A stretch of 63,927 nucleotides of DNA. Origin: Cellulomonas sp. B6. Its GTDB lineage: Bacteria > Actinomycetota > Actinomycetes > Actinomycetales > Cellulomonadaceae. The notes under the pieces were generated by a model. That model saw nothing but the letters and a program-made list of their open reading frames with translations, was not told the origin of the DNA and did no database searches. A program made the position numbers and the translations under genes. Below are positions 31,937 through 47,697 of the stretch, in pieces (position 1 is the first letter of the stretch; each line of letters begins with the position of its first letter). The stretch covers positions 1 to 63,927 of the forward strand of contig NZ_LNTD01000129.1 of the NCBI RefSeq assembly GCF_001462455.1, written 5' to 3'.

Positions 31937-32305
31937 TCAGCCCTTCTTCGCGCCGTAGCGGCTGCGCGCCTGCTTGCGGTTCTTGACGCCCTGCGTGTCG
32001 AGCGCGCCGCGCACGATCTTGTAGCGGACGCCGGGGAGGTCCTTCACACGACCGCCGCGCACGAGCACGATCGAGTGCTCCTGCAGGTTGTGGCCGACAC
32101 CCGGGATGTACGCCGTGACCTCGATGCCCGAGGAGAGGCGGACGCGCGCGACCTTGCGGAGCGCCGAGTTCGGCTTCTTCGGGGTCGTCGTGTAGACGCG
32201 GGTGCACACACCGCGTCGCTGGGGGGAGCCCTTGAGGGCAGGCGTCTTCGACTTGTTGGTCTTCGCCTGCCGGCCCTTGCGGACCAGCTGCTGGATCGTA
32301 GGCAC
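31937..32305 (-). CDS. rpsL: 30S ribosomal protein S12
   Basis: 122 residues, GTG start (GGAGA site just upstream). The streptomycin-relevant loops TPKKPNS and RVKDLPG have the wild-type lysines, so no target-based resistance is predicted. First gene of the str operon. Confidence 0.97.
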   Translation of the reverse strand: MPTIQQLVRKGRQAKTNKSKTPALKGSPQRRGVCTRVYTTTPKKPNSALRKVARVRLSSGIEVTAYIPGVGHNLQEHSIVLVRGGRVKDLPGVRYKIVRGALDTQGVKNRKQARSRYGAKKG

Positions 32306-32584
32306 TACGTCTCCGTCTGTCGGTGTTCTCTGGTCTGACCGGCACCCGTCACCCAGGACGGCCGGCTCGGCCCGGATCGCCGCCCGTCGCGCGGCTACCC
32401 CGGAGGTCTCGAGTCCCGCACCGACCCCCGCGCCCGGGCGTGTCGCTCGCTCTCCTCCGCACGAGACTGTCCCGGAGGACGATCCGTGGGGAGGGTGGCG
32501 AACCACCCGGTGCCGCGCGACCACCCCGCAAGAGGGCCGACCGCGTGCACGCACAAGGGCCCGACGGCGCGGGCACGGTGTCCT

Positions 32585-32613
32585 ACGTTACCCGCCACGG
32601 AAGGGAGCGTCAA
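32585..32613 (-). promoter_or_regulatory. str operon promoter
   Basis: Minus-strand TTGACG (32613-32608) and TAACGT (32590-32585) with an exact 17-base spacer, the best sigma-70-like promoter in the window. Confidence 0.7.
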
Positions 32614-32653
32614 AGGACCAGGCAACGGGACGACGCCACCCCGACGCACGCCT

Positions 32654-32686
32654 CCGCGTACGCGCCGCGTACGCGCCGCGTACGGG
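32654..32686. repeat. Three tandem 11-bp palindromic repeats upstream of the str promoter
   Basis: Units 32654-32664, 32665-32675 and 32676-32686 are CCGCGTACGCG twice and then CCGCGTACGGG. Within each full unit CGCGTACGCG is a perfect palindrome. The 11-bp period puts the units on one face of the helix, 41-73 bases upstream of the -35. Confidence 0.75.
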
Positions 32687-32821
32687 CTCGTGCACGCCGT
32701 CGCGAGCACAGCGACGGCCGGCGCCGCACCCGTGGCACGCCGCGACGGACGACCGGCGCCCAGGGGCGCGACGCCCGGCCACGGGTGCACCCCGTTCGCG
32801 CCCCCGCAGGCCGGGACGGCC

Positions 32822-32856
32822 CGAGGGGCCCGTCGGACGAACCGACGAGCCCCTCG
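32822..32856 (-). terminator. rpoBC terminator
   Basis: Inverted repeat: outer 8 bp (32822-32829 with 32849-32856) and an inner 5-bp stem around an ACGAA loop, 27 bases after the rpoC stop. No U-run. Confidence 0.6.
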
Positions 32857-32882
32857 AGGGTGGTGCTGGGAGGTGGTCGACC

Positions 32883-36752
<3,870 letters not shown>

Positions 36753-36879
36753 GGTTCCTACTTCCTTCGCGTTCCGGGGCCTGACGGCTCACCGGCGAAT
36801 CTGCAACAGGGGTGTCGGCGCCCGGCCCGGACCCGCTGCCCCGCGTGCGCGGGGTGCGGTACCGGGCCGGGGCTCGGCC

Positions 36880-40386
<3,507 letters not shown>

Positions 40387-40531
40387 GAGGGGTCCTTCCC
40401 TGCGGATCGTGGCACGCTGCGCGGCCAGGCGATGCGCGACCCCCCGCCACGACGCCCGGTGCGACGCGCACGTACGTCGTCACCGTGGTCGGGATATCTG
40501 AGGTCGCGGGCACAGGCCAGCGCAAAGCGAC

Positions 40532-40560
40532 AGCATACCCGCGCAGGCACGCGAAGTAAA
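40532..40560 (-). promoter_or_regulatory. Candidate rpoBC promoter
   Basis: Minus-strand TTTACT (40560-40555) and TATGCT (40537-40532), spaced 17. Leader of about 140 bases to the TTG start of rpoB. Confidence 0.55.
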
Positions 40561-40569
40561 CCCCGTCCG

Positions 40570-40603
40570 ACGACCGCTCCCTCGCGGTCGTCGTCGACGA
40601 CGA
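40570..40603. repeat. Two adjoining palindromes upstream of the rpoBC promoter
   Basis: An 8-bp inverted repeat with a 6-base gap (40570-40577 with 40584-40591) runs into a perfect 16-bp palindrome (40588-40603), directly upstream of the rpoB -35. Operator-like placement. Confidence 0.6.
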
Positions 40604-40814
40604 ACCCGTCGGTCAACATGGTGGCACACGCCGCCCGCGCACGGTAGCCGGGCCGGCGCGCGCCGGGCTGCGCGACCGGTCGAGGCGCGGCTGCCCCGGT
40701 GTCGCGGGCCATCCGACGGGCGGACGGCTCCGAACCACCGTCGAGGGAGCCGCACCGCGCACCCTCCCGGCGCACGCCGGCCCGGGCACCCGCCCGCGAC
40801 AGAAGGGCCCCGCC

Positions 40815-41222
40815 ATGACCTCGTCCCCGAACCGGCTCGTCGCCACCGTCTTCGGCGCCGTCTACCTGCTCGTCGGCCTCGCCGGCTTCCTCGTCACGGG
40901 CGGCCTGCCCTTCGCGGGCCAGCAGGGCAACGCGCTCGTCGTCTTCGACGTCAACCCGCTGCACAACGTCGTCCACCTGGGGATCGGCCTCGCGCTGCTC
41001 CTGGCGTCGCGCTCGGTCGCCGGCGCCCGCGCGACCACCACGACGATCGGTGCGGTCTACCTGCTGGTCGGCGTCCTCGGCCTGTTCCTCATCGGCTCGG
41101 GCGCGAACATCCTGGCCCTCAACGGCGCCGACAACGTCCTTCACCTGGCCAGCGCGGTCCTGCTGCTCGCGGTCGGGCTCGGTGCGGACAAGGCGCCCGC
41201 CGCCCGCACCGCGACGGCGTGA
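40815..41222 (+). CDS. DUF4383 membrane protein
   Basis: 135 residues with four predicted membrane helices in two similar halves (each opening with GAVYLLVG). The motif NPLHNVVHLGIG in the first half and DNVLHLASA in the second are typical of the DUF4383 family, whose function is unknown. ATG 40815 has an AGAAGGG site. The stop overlaps the next start (GTGA), so the pair is coupled. Confidence 0.85.
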   Translation: MTSSPNRLVATVFGAVYLLVGLAGFLVTGGLPFAGQQGNALVVFDVNPLHNVVHLGIGLALLLASRSVAGARATTTTIGAVYLLVGVLGLFLIGSGANILALNGADNVLHLASAVLLLAVGLGADKAPAARTATA

Positions 41223-41830
41223 CGACCACCGCGGGCCGCGCCGCGGCGGCCGCGCCCCCGGCGCCGTCCGGTCCGCGCGGCGCATCCGCGCGGGCCGCGT
41301 GGCCGGACGAGGGCGGGACGTCGTTCGGCGCGCGCTCGTGGGGCGCCCTCGCGGTCGGCGGCGGCGCTCTCGTGACCGTGGCCGTCGCGGTCCCCCACCT
41401 CGCGAGCCACGTGCTGCTCGCCACGGCGCTGCTGCTGCTCGCCGCGGCCACCGCCGTGGGGTCGGTCGCCACGTTGCGGGGACCCGGCCGGGCCGCTCGC
41501 GCCGCCGCAGGGGCGGCCACGGCCACGGGGGCGGCCGTGCTGCTCTCGGCACCCAGCTGGGGCCTCGTCGGCACCGCGGCCGTCACGGCGGGCGCGCTGA
41601 CCCTGGGCGGGGCCGTCCTGCTGGGCGTCGCGGCGCGCACCCCGGTGGGGCGCGCGGACCGCACGACGCCCGGGCCGTGGGCACGGCTCGGCGTCCTGAC
41701 CGTCGGCGCGCTGCTCGCGTCCGCCGCGACGGTGCACGGACTGGCGGCCACCGAGGCGGGCGCGCACGCGGTGCCCCACGGCAGCCACGGCCTGCTGCTC
41801 GACCCCGGGACGCACGGCCACCACGGCTGA
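41219..41830 (+). CDS. Hypothetical membrane protein with His-rich C-terminus
   Basis: 203 residues, not recognised. A 35-residue Ala/Pro-rich N-terminus precedes about four hydrophobic helices (about 40-165), and the last 30 residues contain seven histidines (HAVPHGSH ... HGHHG). The GTG start overlaps the DUF4383 stop. The tail could bind a metal; it could also be low-complexity sequence without function. Confidence 0.65.
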   Translation: MTTTAGRAAAAAPPAPSGPRGASARAAWPDEGGTSFGARSWGALAVGGGALVTVAVAVPHLASHVLLATALLLLAAATAVGSVATLRGPGRAARAAAGAATATGAAVLLSAPSWGLVGTAAVTAGALTLGGAVLLGVAARTPVGRADRTTPGPWARLGVLTVGALLASAATVHGLAATEAGAHAVPHGSHGLLLDPGTHGHHG

Positions 41831-41892
41831 CGCGTCCGCTCCCCCGGCACGCACCACCGCACCACCGCCCGGGACGCGGTCGCCGCGGACAG

Positions 41893-41930
41893 CACGAAGC
41901 CCGGCCCCCACGAGGGGGCCGGGCTTCGTG
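41893..41930. terminator. Bidirectional terminator between the membrane-protein pair and rplL
   Basis: Perfect 17-bp stem (41893-41909 with 41914-41930) and 4-base loop between convergent stops at 41830 (+) and 41976 (-). Confidence 0.75.
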
Positions 41931-41975
41931 CCGTGCTCGACCGGTGAGGGCGTCAAGCGCCCCGACCGGGTCGGA

Positions 41976-42368
41976 TCACTTGAGGCCGACGGTCGCGCCG
42001 GCGCCCTCGAGGGCAGCCTTCGCCTTGTCGGCGGTCTCCTTGTTGACGCCCTCCAGGACCGGCTTCGGCGCGCCGTCCACGAGGTCCTTGGCCTCCTTCA
42101 GGCCGAGGGACGTGAGCGTGCGCACCTCCTTGATGACCTGGATCTTCTTGTCACCGGCGGCCTCGAGGATGACGTCGAACGAGTCCTTCTCCTCCTCGGC
42201 CGGGGCGTCCGCGCCGCCACCGGCGGCGGGGGCGGCGACCGCGACGGCGGCCGGAGCGGCAGCGGTGACCTCGAAGGTCTCCTCGAACGCCTTCACGAAC
42301 TCCGAGAGCTCGATGAGCGTGAGCTCCTTGAACGCGTCGATGAGCTCGTCGGTGGTGAGCTTCGCCAT
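41976..42368 (-). CDS. rplL: 50S ribosomal protein L7/L12
   Basis: 130 residues. N-terminal dimerisation segment, Ala/Gly hinge (about 36-60), and the factor-binding C-domain with [21 protein letters not shown] and [16 protein letters not shown]. Stalk protein present in several copies per ribosome. Confidence 0.97.
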   Translation of the reverse strand: MAKLTTDELIDAFKELTLIELSEFVKAFEETFEVTAAAPAAVAVAAPAAGGGADAPAEEEKDSFDVILEAAGDKKIQVIKEVRTLTSLGLKEAKDLVDGAPKPVLEGVNKETADKAKAALEGAGATVGLK

Positions 42369-42461
42369 GGTGGCGCTTCCTTCCGTTCGGACCCGCCGTC
42401 CGGTCGTCGGCGGCGGGGGGTGCTGGGCTTGCTACGAGAGCGTGCGGCCGGAGCGTCGGGC

Positions 42462-42989
42462 TCAGGCTGCGGCGTCGGACTCCTGCTTGGCACGCAGGGC
42501 CTCGACGGTGCGCACGGCCTGCGAGGCAGGAGCCGTGAACAGGTACGCGGCCTGGTAGAGCTTGGCCTTCATCGCGCCGGCCGCCTTGGCCAGCAGCACC
42601 TCGCGGGACTCGAGGTCCGCGAGCTTGGTGATGTCCGCAGCGGTCAGCGGGCGCCCGTCGAGCACACCCGCCTTGATGACCAGTGCGGGGTTCGCCTTGG
42701 CGAAGTCACGCAGTCCCTTGGCCGCCTCGACCGGGTCACCGGTGACGAAGGCGATCGCCGACGGGCCCGCGAGCGCGTCGTCGAGGCCCTCGAGGCCGGC
42801 TTCCTTGGCCGCGATCGCGGTCAGCGTGTTCTTCACCACGGCGTACTGCGCGTTGCCGCCGAGCGCCTTGCGCAGCGTCTTGAGCTGCGCGACGGTGAGC
42901 CCGCGGTACTCGGTCAGCACGGCCGCGTTCGCGCCGCGGAAGCGCTCCGCGAGCTCCGCGACAGCGGCAGCCTTGTCCGGCCTCGCCAT
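42462..42989 (-). CDS. rplJ: 50S ribosomal protein L10
   Basis: 175 residues from [19 protein letters not shown] (ATG 42989). Stalk base; with L7/L12 it represses its own mRNA in many bacteria by binding the leader. The open frame upstream to 43091 lies in that leader and is not conserved. Confidence 0.97.
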   Translation of the reverse strand: MARPDKAAAVAELAERFRGANAAVLTEYRGLTVAQLKTLRKALGGNAQYAVVKNTLTAIAAKEAGLEGLDDALAGPSAIAFVTGDPVEAAKGLRDFAKANPALVIKAGVLDGRPLTAADITKLADLESREVLLAKAAGAMKAKLYQAAYLFTAPASQAVRTVEALRAKQESDAAA

Positions 42990-43048
42990 GGCAATCCTTC
43001 CGATGGTGGTGCCACCGGGCGTCTGCGTCGCACCCCCAGAACGACAGA

Positions 43049-43072
43049 GAGCCCCGCGCAGGCGCGGGGCTC
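43049..43072 (-). promoter_or_regulatory. Hairpin in the rplJ leader
   Basis: Perfect 10-bp stem (43049-43058 with 43063-43072), 4-base loop, 60 bases before rplJ. In the RNA it is followed by a moderately U-rich stretch (UCUCUGUCGUUCU), so it could be an attenuator. L10 leaders are a known class, but I did not verify the L10-binding fold. Confidence 0.5.
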
Positions 43073-43220
43073 GGAGCAGGGCGGGACGCACTCGAGCCGT
43101 GAGGCTCGGACGTGCGGACGTGCCGTGCGGTGAACTCTCGCCTGCGCTGGCCCCCGCGTTCTCGCGGAGCTTCGGCCTGTCCGACGAGCGGACCGACGAC
43201 CGGCGGTCTTGGGCCCCACG

Positions 43221-43249
43221 AGACTACGGCAGACCGCCTGTGGCGCCAA
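43221..43249 (-). promoter_or_regulatory. Candidate rplJL promoter with overlapping palindrome
   Basis: Minus-strand TTGGCG (43249-43244) and TAGTCT (43226-43221), spaced 17. A perfect 7-bp inverted repeat with a 6-base gap (43240-43246 with 43253-43259) covers the -35. The leader is about 225 bases. Confidence 0.55.
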
Positions 43250-43321
43250 ATCGCGCCACGGGCGGACGTCGGGGAGGTGCGCCGTGGCCGGCGGGCTCGC
43301 GCCGCGCGACCGCGCTCGTCC

Positions 43322-46048
43322 TCACGCGGCCCCGTGCGCCCCGAACGTGCACCAGTTGACGAAGCCCGCCGGGGACGTGCGGTCGACCTCCGCCCGCGCC
43401 GCGTGCAGCGCACGCGCCATCGTCTCGCCGCGCGCCAGTCCGCGGTGCAGCCCCACCATGAGGTCGACCACCTCGACGTCCGGCACCGCCGCGATCGAGG
43501 CCACGACCCCCCGCGTGCCGCGTGCGAGCATCGCCGACACGAAGCCCAGCACCTCGTCGCCGTCGTACGCGACGTCGGCACCCGCGTGGCACGAGGCCAG
43601 GACCAGCCGCCGGGGCGCGACCCCCGCCGCGTGCAGCTCCTGCACCGTCACCGCCCGGTCGGCGAGCACGAGCGCGGAGTACATGGGGTTGTCGCCCCGC
43701 GGCACGCCGTGGCACGCGAGGTGCGCCAGGCCCGCGCCGCGGACGGCCGGCAGCACGGCCGCCGCCGTGCTGCCGGCCGCGCCCAGCACGTGCGGCGCGT
43801 CGTGCAGCCGTGCGAGCGCGTCGACCTCGTCCTGCGCACCCCGCAGGTCGGGACCGGCCACGAGGACCACCGGCCCCGGCGGCGGCGCGGCGCCCGCCGC
43901 CGCGGTGGCCCACCACACGGTGGCCGACGGCGCGAGCGCGAGCGGCGCGTCGTGCAGCGCCGCCCACGGGACCTGGTGCAGGTCTCCGACGGGGACCACG
44001 ACGAGCTCGGCGCCCCCGACGTCGAGCGGCTCGAGCAGCAGCGCCCGCAGGCGGCGCAAGGACAGCTCCGCGCTCGCGCGGGCCGCCGTGCCCGCCGCGG
44101 CCGACCGCGGGTCGGCGAGCCGCCGCAGCGCGAACACCAGGGGCCGCAGCGCCGCCGCGACGTCGGCCGTCGCCGCCAGCGGGACGACGCGCGCGCCGCG
44201 CCGGTCCACCACGACCGCGACGTACCGGCCGTCGCACGTCCCGAGCTCGACCAGCACGCGGCCGTCCAGGGCCGACCGCAGCGCCGCACCGGACGGGACC
44301 GGGAGCGTCGTGAGGTCCTCCGGCAGGGTGGTCGGCGCGTCGGGGCCGACAGGTGCCGGTGGCGCCGCCGCACGAACCACGCCCCGCGCGACGACGTGCA
44401 GCGCCCGCTCCTGCCCGCCGGACGGGGCGGCGACCTCACGGCCGCCCGCCGCACCGCTCCCCACCGCCGGGCCGGGCTCGTCGTCACCCGGCGGCACGCG
44501 CGGCGCCTCGTCGCCCGGCGGCACCACGGGCAGCCGCGCCGCGAGCGCCGCCGCGCGCGTGCGCTCCATCCACCGCAGCACGCGGGACGGCCCCGCGGTG
44601 CGCAGCAGGACGCGCAGGCCGATCTCCCCCAGCTCGCCGCCGTGCCCCGACGCGAGCGCCCGCAGCTCCATGGTCGGCAGCGACGACCGGTGCGACGCGA
44701 GGTCCCGCAGGCCCGCGCGCGCCTCGCGGAGCGCGCGCGCGTCGTCGGCCCGCACGAGCGCCGCGGTGGCGGAGGCGACCCGTCCCCGCACGCGCAGCAG
44801 CAGCGGCCCCCGCACGGCCAGGCGCGCCGCGGTCGCCAGGTCGTCGTACGCCCGGTCCGGCCGCGGTCCCGTCAGCGCGGCGCGCCCCGCCGCCAGGTGC
44901 GCGTCGACGGCCGCGACCAGGTCGCCGTGGCGCTGCAGCCCGCTCGCCGCCCGCCGGAGCGCGGACGCGTCCGACGACACGTCCTCGCCGAGCGCGGCAC
45001 GCGCACGCGAGTCCAGGACGCGGGCGCGCGCGAGCCACGCGTCTCGACGCTGGCTGCGGCTGCGGGCCAGCACGGCCGCGGCCGCCGTGCGCGCCCGTGC
45101 CGCGTCACCACCGGCGAGGTGCAGGTGCGCGAGCCGCGTCTGCGCCTCCACCCACATCAGCCAGGTCCCCGACCGCGCGTGCTCGTCGGCGGCGGCCTGG
45201 GCTGCGGCGACGGCCTCGGGCAGCAGGCGCAGGTCGGCCATCGCGTCGGCCACCTCCACGTGGTGCTCGCCGAGCGGCACGCCCGCGCGCCGGTAGGCGT
45301 CGGCGACCTGCGCGAGCTCCGCGAGGCCGTCGGCGAGCCGGCCCTGGTGCACCGCGATCCACGCGTGCGTCTGACGCGTGACCGCGTGCGGCACCGGGCC
45401 CAGGTCCGCCGCGACCTCGACGGCACGCGCCGACCACGTCAGCGCCTCGGCGTGACGGCCCCGGGCCGCCAGGACCAGCGCGAGGTTGTTCGCGACGCGC
45501 ACCGTCACGTCCTGCGACGCGCGACCCGAGGCCAGGACCCGGCGGTACCGCGTCTCAGCGTCCCGCAGCCGGCCGGCGTTGTGGTCGAGCGCCGCACGCT
45601 GCAGCTCGAGGTACGCGCGCAGCCCCTCCCGCTCGGCCACGGACGCCCGGTGCGCGCGCCCGAGGGCCGCGAGCGCCGCGTCGACGTCGCGCGCGGCGCC
45701 CAGCACCCGCCCCTGCCCGTGCCGGACCGCCGCACGGGCTCCGAGCACCTCGGCGTCCACCAGCGCGTCGCCGTGCCTCGACCCCAGGCGCAGCGCCCTG
45801 CCCAGCAGCCGTGCCGCCTCGGCGTGCTCCCACCGCACGCGGTGGACCGCGGCCAGCGCGCGCAGCGCGACCGCGTGCGCGGCGTGCGCACCGACGCCCC
45901 GCGCGTGGTCGGCCAGGGCCCGCGCCTCCGCCTCGACCGGGCGCGGGTCCGCGGCCGCCCGCTCCGCGAGCGCCCGCGCACGTATCAGGAGCGCGTCCGG
46001 GCCCTCCTGGTGCGTGGGCGCGTCGGGCTGGTGCGACGTCCCCGTCAT
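43322..46048 (-). CDS. TPR-CHAT domain protein (caspase-like cysteine peptidase)
   Basis: 908 residues, cytoplasmic (no signal or membrane helix). Residues about 15-490 are an unbroken run of Ala/Arg-rich helical pairs, as in TPR arrays. About 505-545 is a Pro/Gly/Asp linker. About 560-905 is a CHAT domain: catalytic His780 in HLACHG and Cys820 in LASCHAG, the family dyad with the usual spacing, followed by a final AVPDVEVVDLMVGLHRGLARG helix. CHAT proteins are clan CD peptidases; characterised ones act in type III-E CRISPR (Csx29) and other proteolytic switches. ATG 46048 has GGAGG just upstream. It is divergent, by 42 bases, from a subtilisin gene, and shares the strand of rplJ downstream. 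Target unknown; activation of the neighbouring subtilisin is inference. Confidence 0.9.
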   Translation of the reverse strand: MTGTSHQPDAPTHQEGPDALLIRARALAERAAADPRPVEAEARALADHARGVGAHAAHAVALRALAAVHRVRWEHAEAARLLGRALRLGSRHGDALVDAEVLGARAAVRHGQGRVLGAARDVDAALAALGRAHRASVAEREGLRAYLELQRAALDHNAGRLRDAETRYRRVLASGRASQDVTVRVANNLALVLAARGRHAEALTWSARAVEVAADLGPVPHAVTRQTHAWIAVHQGRLADGLAELAQVADAYRRAGVPLGEHHVEVADAMADLRLLPEAVAAAQAAADEHARSGTWLMWVEAQTRLAHLHLAGGDAARARTAAAAVLARSRSQRRDAWLARARVLDSRARAALGEDVSSDASALRRAASGLQRHGDLVAAVDAHLAAGRAALTGPRPDRAYDDLATAARLAVRGPLLLRVRGRVASATAALVRADDARALREARAGLRDLASHRSSLPTMELRALASGHGGELGEIGLRVLLRTAGPSRVLRWMERTRAAALAARLPVVPPGDEAPRVPPGDDEPGPAVGSGAAGGREVAAPSGGQERALHVVARGVVRAAAPPAPVGPDAPTTLPEDLTTLPVPSGAALRSALDGRVLVELGTCDGRYVAVVVDRRGARVVPLAATADVAAALRPLVFALRRLADPRSAAAGTAARASAELSLRRLRALLLEPLDVGGAELVVVPVGDLHQVPWAALHDAPLALAPSATVWWATAAAGAAPPPGPVVLVAGPDLRGAQDEVDALARLHDAPHVLGAAGSTAAAVLPAVRGAGLAHLACHGVPRGDNPMYSALVLADRAVTVQELHAAGVAPRRLVLASCHAGADVAYDGDEVLGFVSAMLARGTRGVVASIAAVPDVEVVDLMVGLHRGLARGETMARALHAARAEVDRTSPAGFVNWCTFGAHGAA

Positions 46049-46090
46049 GACCCTCCACCCCAGGCACCACGCCCCCGAAGGAGCCCGACG

Positions 46091-47422
46091 ATGAGCACGT
46101 CCGACGCTACCGGTCAGCCGCAGGGCGACCACGAGCGGTCCGCCGCGCGGACGAAGGTCCGCCGCCAGGTCACCGAGCTGGTCCGCACCGCGCAGGACCC
46201 GGCGCTGCGACGCCAGGCCGCGCGGTCGATCTCGCGGCGCTACCGCGCGCGCACCGACCAGCGCATCGGGACCGTCGGCGACGGCGCGCCGCACGTCCTG
46301 GCGGTCGAGGGCGAGCTCGTCGTCACCGCCGCGACGTGGTCCGACCGCGGCGCCCGGGCCTACCTCGAGGCGCGGGGGCTGCGACGGGCGCGCGTCGACC
46401 TCGACGGCATCGCCGAGCACGTCGTCCTGCTGCGCGCCGACGACGTGTCGCTCGACGACCTGGACGACACCGTCGCCGAGCTGCGCCTGCGGGGTTTCGC
46501 CGCCTCGCAGAACCAGGTGCTGCCGTGCGACCCCGTCATGAAGAACCTCGGCGGGCCGGCGCTCGCGGAGCCCCTGCCCCCCGTGACCCAGCAGCCGGCC
46601 GACGACGCGCCGCACGTCGCCGTCGTCGACACCGGGATCGACGCGCGCGTGCGCGGCGACGGCTGGCTCGCGTCCGTGCCCCGCCACCGGCGGGGGCGCG
46701 ACCGCAACGTCGACCCGCTCGACGTCGAGCCCGACGACGGCTACCTCGACCTGTGCGCCGGCCACGGCACGTTCGTCGCCGGTGTGGTCGCCCGGGTCGC
46801 GCCGCGCGCACGGCTCACGGTCCACCGCGCGCTGCTCGGCGGCGGGGTGGGCAGCGAGGTGGACGTGGCGACCGCCATGGTGCGCGCGGCCCGGCAGGGC
46901 GCCGACGTCATCAACCTCTCGCTCGGCTCGAGCACCCGGTTCGACCAGCCGTCGCTGGCGGTCGAGGCCGCGCTCGACGCGATCGACCAGATCGAGGACG
47001 AGACGGGCCGCGAGATCCTCGTCGTCGCCGCGGCGGGCAACGCGGGCACCGCCCGACCGGTGTGGCCCGCCGCGTTCCGTCAGGTCGTGGCCGTCGCCGG
47101 CCTGACGCCCGACGGCCGACCCGCGCCGTGGTCGAGCCACGGGTTCTGGGTGGACTGCTCGGCCGTCGCCGAGGGCATCCGCGCGCCGTTCGTCGAGGGT
47201 CGCGAGTCGTACGAGTTCACCGCCGACCCCGACGACTTCCCGGCCGACGCGTTCGCGTGGTGGTCCGGCACGTCGTTCGCCGCGCCGCAGGTCGCCGGCG
47301 CCGTCGCGAACCTCATGCTCGAGCACGGCGTGGGTGCGCGACGCGCCTACGCCCGGCTGCGCGCGACCGGGCGTCCGCTCCCCGACTACGGCCGCGCGCT
47401 GCACGTGCTGGACGGGCTGTGA
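46091..47422 (+). CDS. S8 family (subtilisin-like) serine peptidase without signal peptide
   Basis: 443 residues with a full triad: Asp180 in VVDTGID, His225 in GHGTF, Ser395 in GTSFAAPQ, plus the oxyanion Asn317 in AAGNAG. Residues 1-170 form a charged N-terminal region, possibly a propeptide or inhibitory domain. It begins MSTSDATGQPQGDHERSAAR and lacks any hydrophobic signal, so it should be cytoplasmic, unlike most subtilisins. ATG 46091 has AAGGAG seven bases upstream. The frame is open far upstream but opposite the CHAT gene; that is a GC artefact. Its divergent pairing with the CHAT peptidase suggests one protease controls the other. Confidence 0.92.
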   Translation: MSTSDATGQPQGDHERSAARTKVRRQVTELVRTAQDPALRRQAARSISRRYRARTDQRIGTVGDGAPHVLAVEGELVVTAATWSDRGARAYLEARGLRRARVDLDGIAEHVVLLRADDVSLDDLDDTVAELRLRGFAASQNQVLPCDPVMKNLGGPALAEPLPPVTQQPADDAPHVAVVDTGIDARVRGDGWLASVPRHRRGRDRNVDPLDVEPDDGYLDLCAGHGTFVAGVVARVAPRARLTVHRALLGGGVGSEVDVATAMVRAARQGADVINLSLGSSTRFDQPSLAVEAALDAIDQIEDETGREILVVAAAGNAGTARPVWPAAFRQVVAVAGLTPDGRPAPWSSHGFWVDCSAVAEGIRAPFVEGRESYEFTADPDDFPADAFAWWSGTSFAAPQVAGAVANLMLEHGVGARRAYARLRATGRPLPDYGRALHVLDGL

Positions 47423-47697
47423 CGCCCACCCGCGACCCGGCCGGCCCGCCGAGGTATCACGGCGCCCCCCGCCGGTCTCTCACCAGGCGGACGCGCCGGC
47501 CACCGCCCGGCGCCCGGACCGAGGAGCGCCCGTGCCACGACCCACGCCCCGCGACCCACGGGCCACCCGGTGCACCGGGCCGTCGACGCCCGGTGCGCCG
47601 GACGCGCGCCACCGAGGTGCCTGACGTGCTGGGCACGTGCCTGCCGGCACGCCATGATGGCCTGCGGGAGCGACCGGACGGGCGAGGGAGGCGTGCT

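Larger units (their letters stand above)
32306..32882. other. str operon leader, promoter and upstream repeats
   Basis: 577 bases without a gene. From rpsL outward: a leader of about 270 bases, a strong promoter (32585-32613), three phased 11-bp repeats (32654-32686), and the rpoC terminator (32822-32856). Open frames here are short and arginine/proline-rich without conserved features. Confidence 0.75.
40387..40814. other. Divergent region between rpoB and the DUF4383 gene
   Basis: 428 bases without a gene. It contains the candidate rpoB promoter (40532-40560), two adjoining palindromes (40570-40603), and a G/C-rich stretch leading to the DUF4383 gene, which has an AGAAGGG ribosome site. Confidence 0.65.

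Noticed and set aside
43112-46090. A plus-strand open frame running into the subtilisin, as if it were a 1436-residue fusion
   Set aside because: Only the part from 46091 is conserved and has a ribosome site; the rest is antisense to the CHAT gene.
46049-47404. Minus-strand extension of the CHAT protein by 452 residues
   Set aside because: Antisense to the subtilisin; the TPR region begins properly at the ATG 46048 behind a GGAGG site.
47423-47697. Possible small ORF between the subtilisin and sigma genes
   Set aside because: Arg/Pro-rich translation with no start signal or recognisable feature; treated as intergenic.
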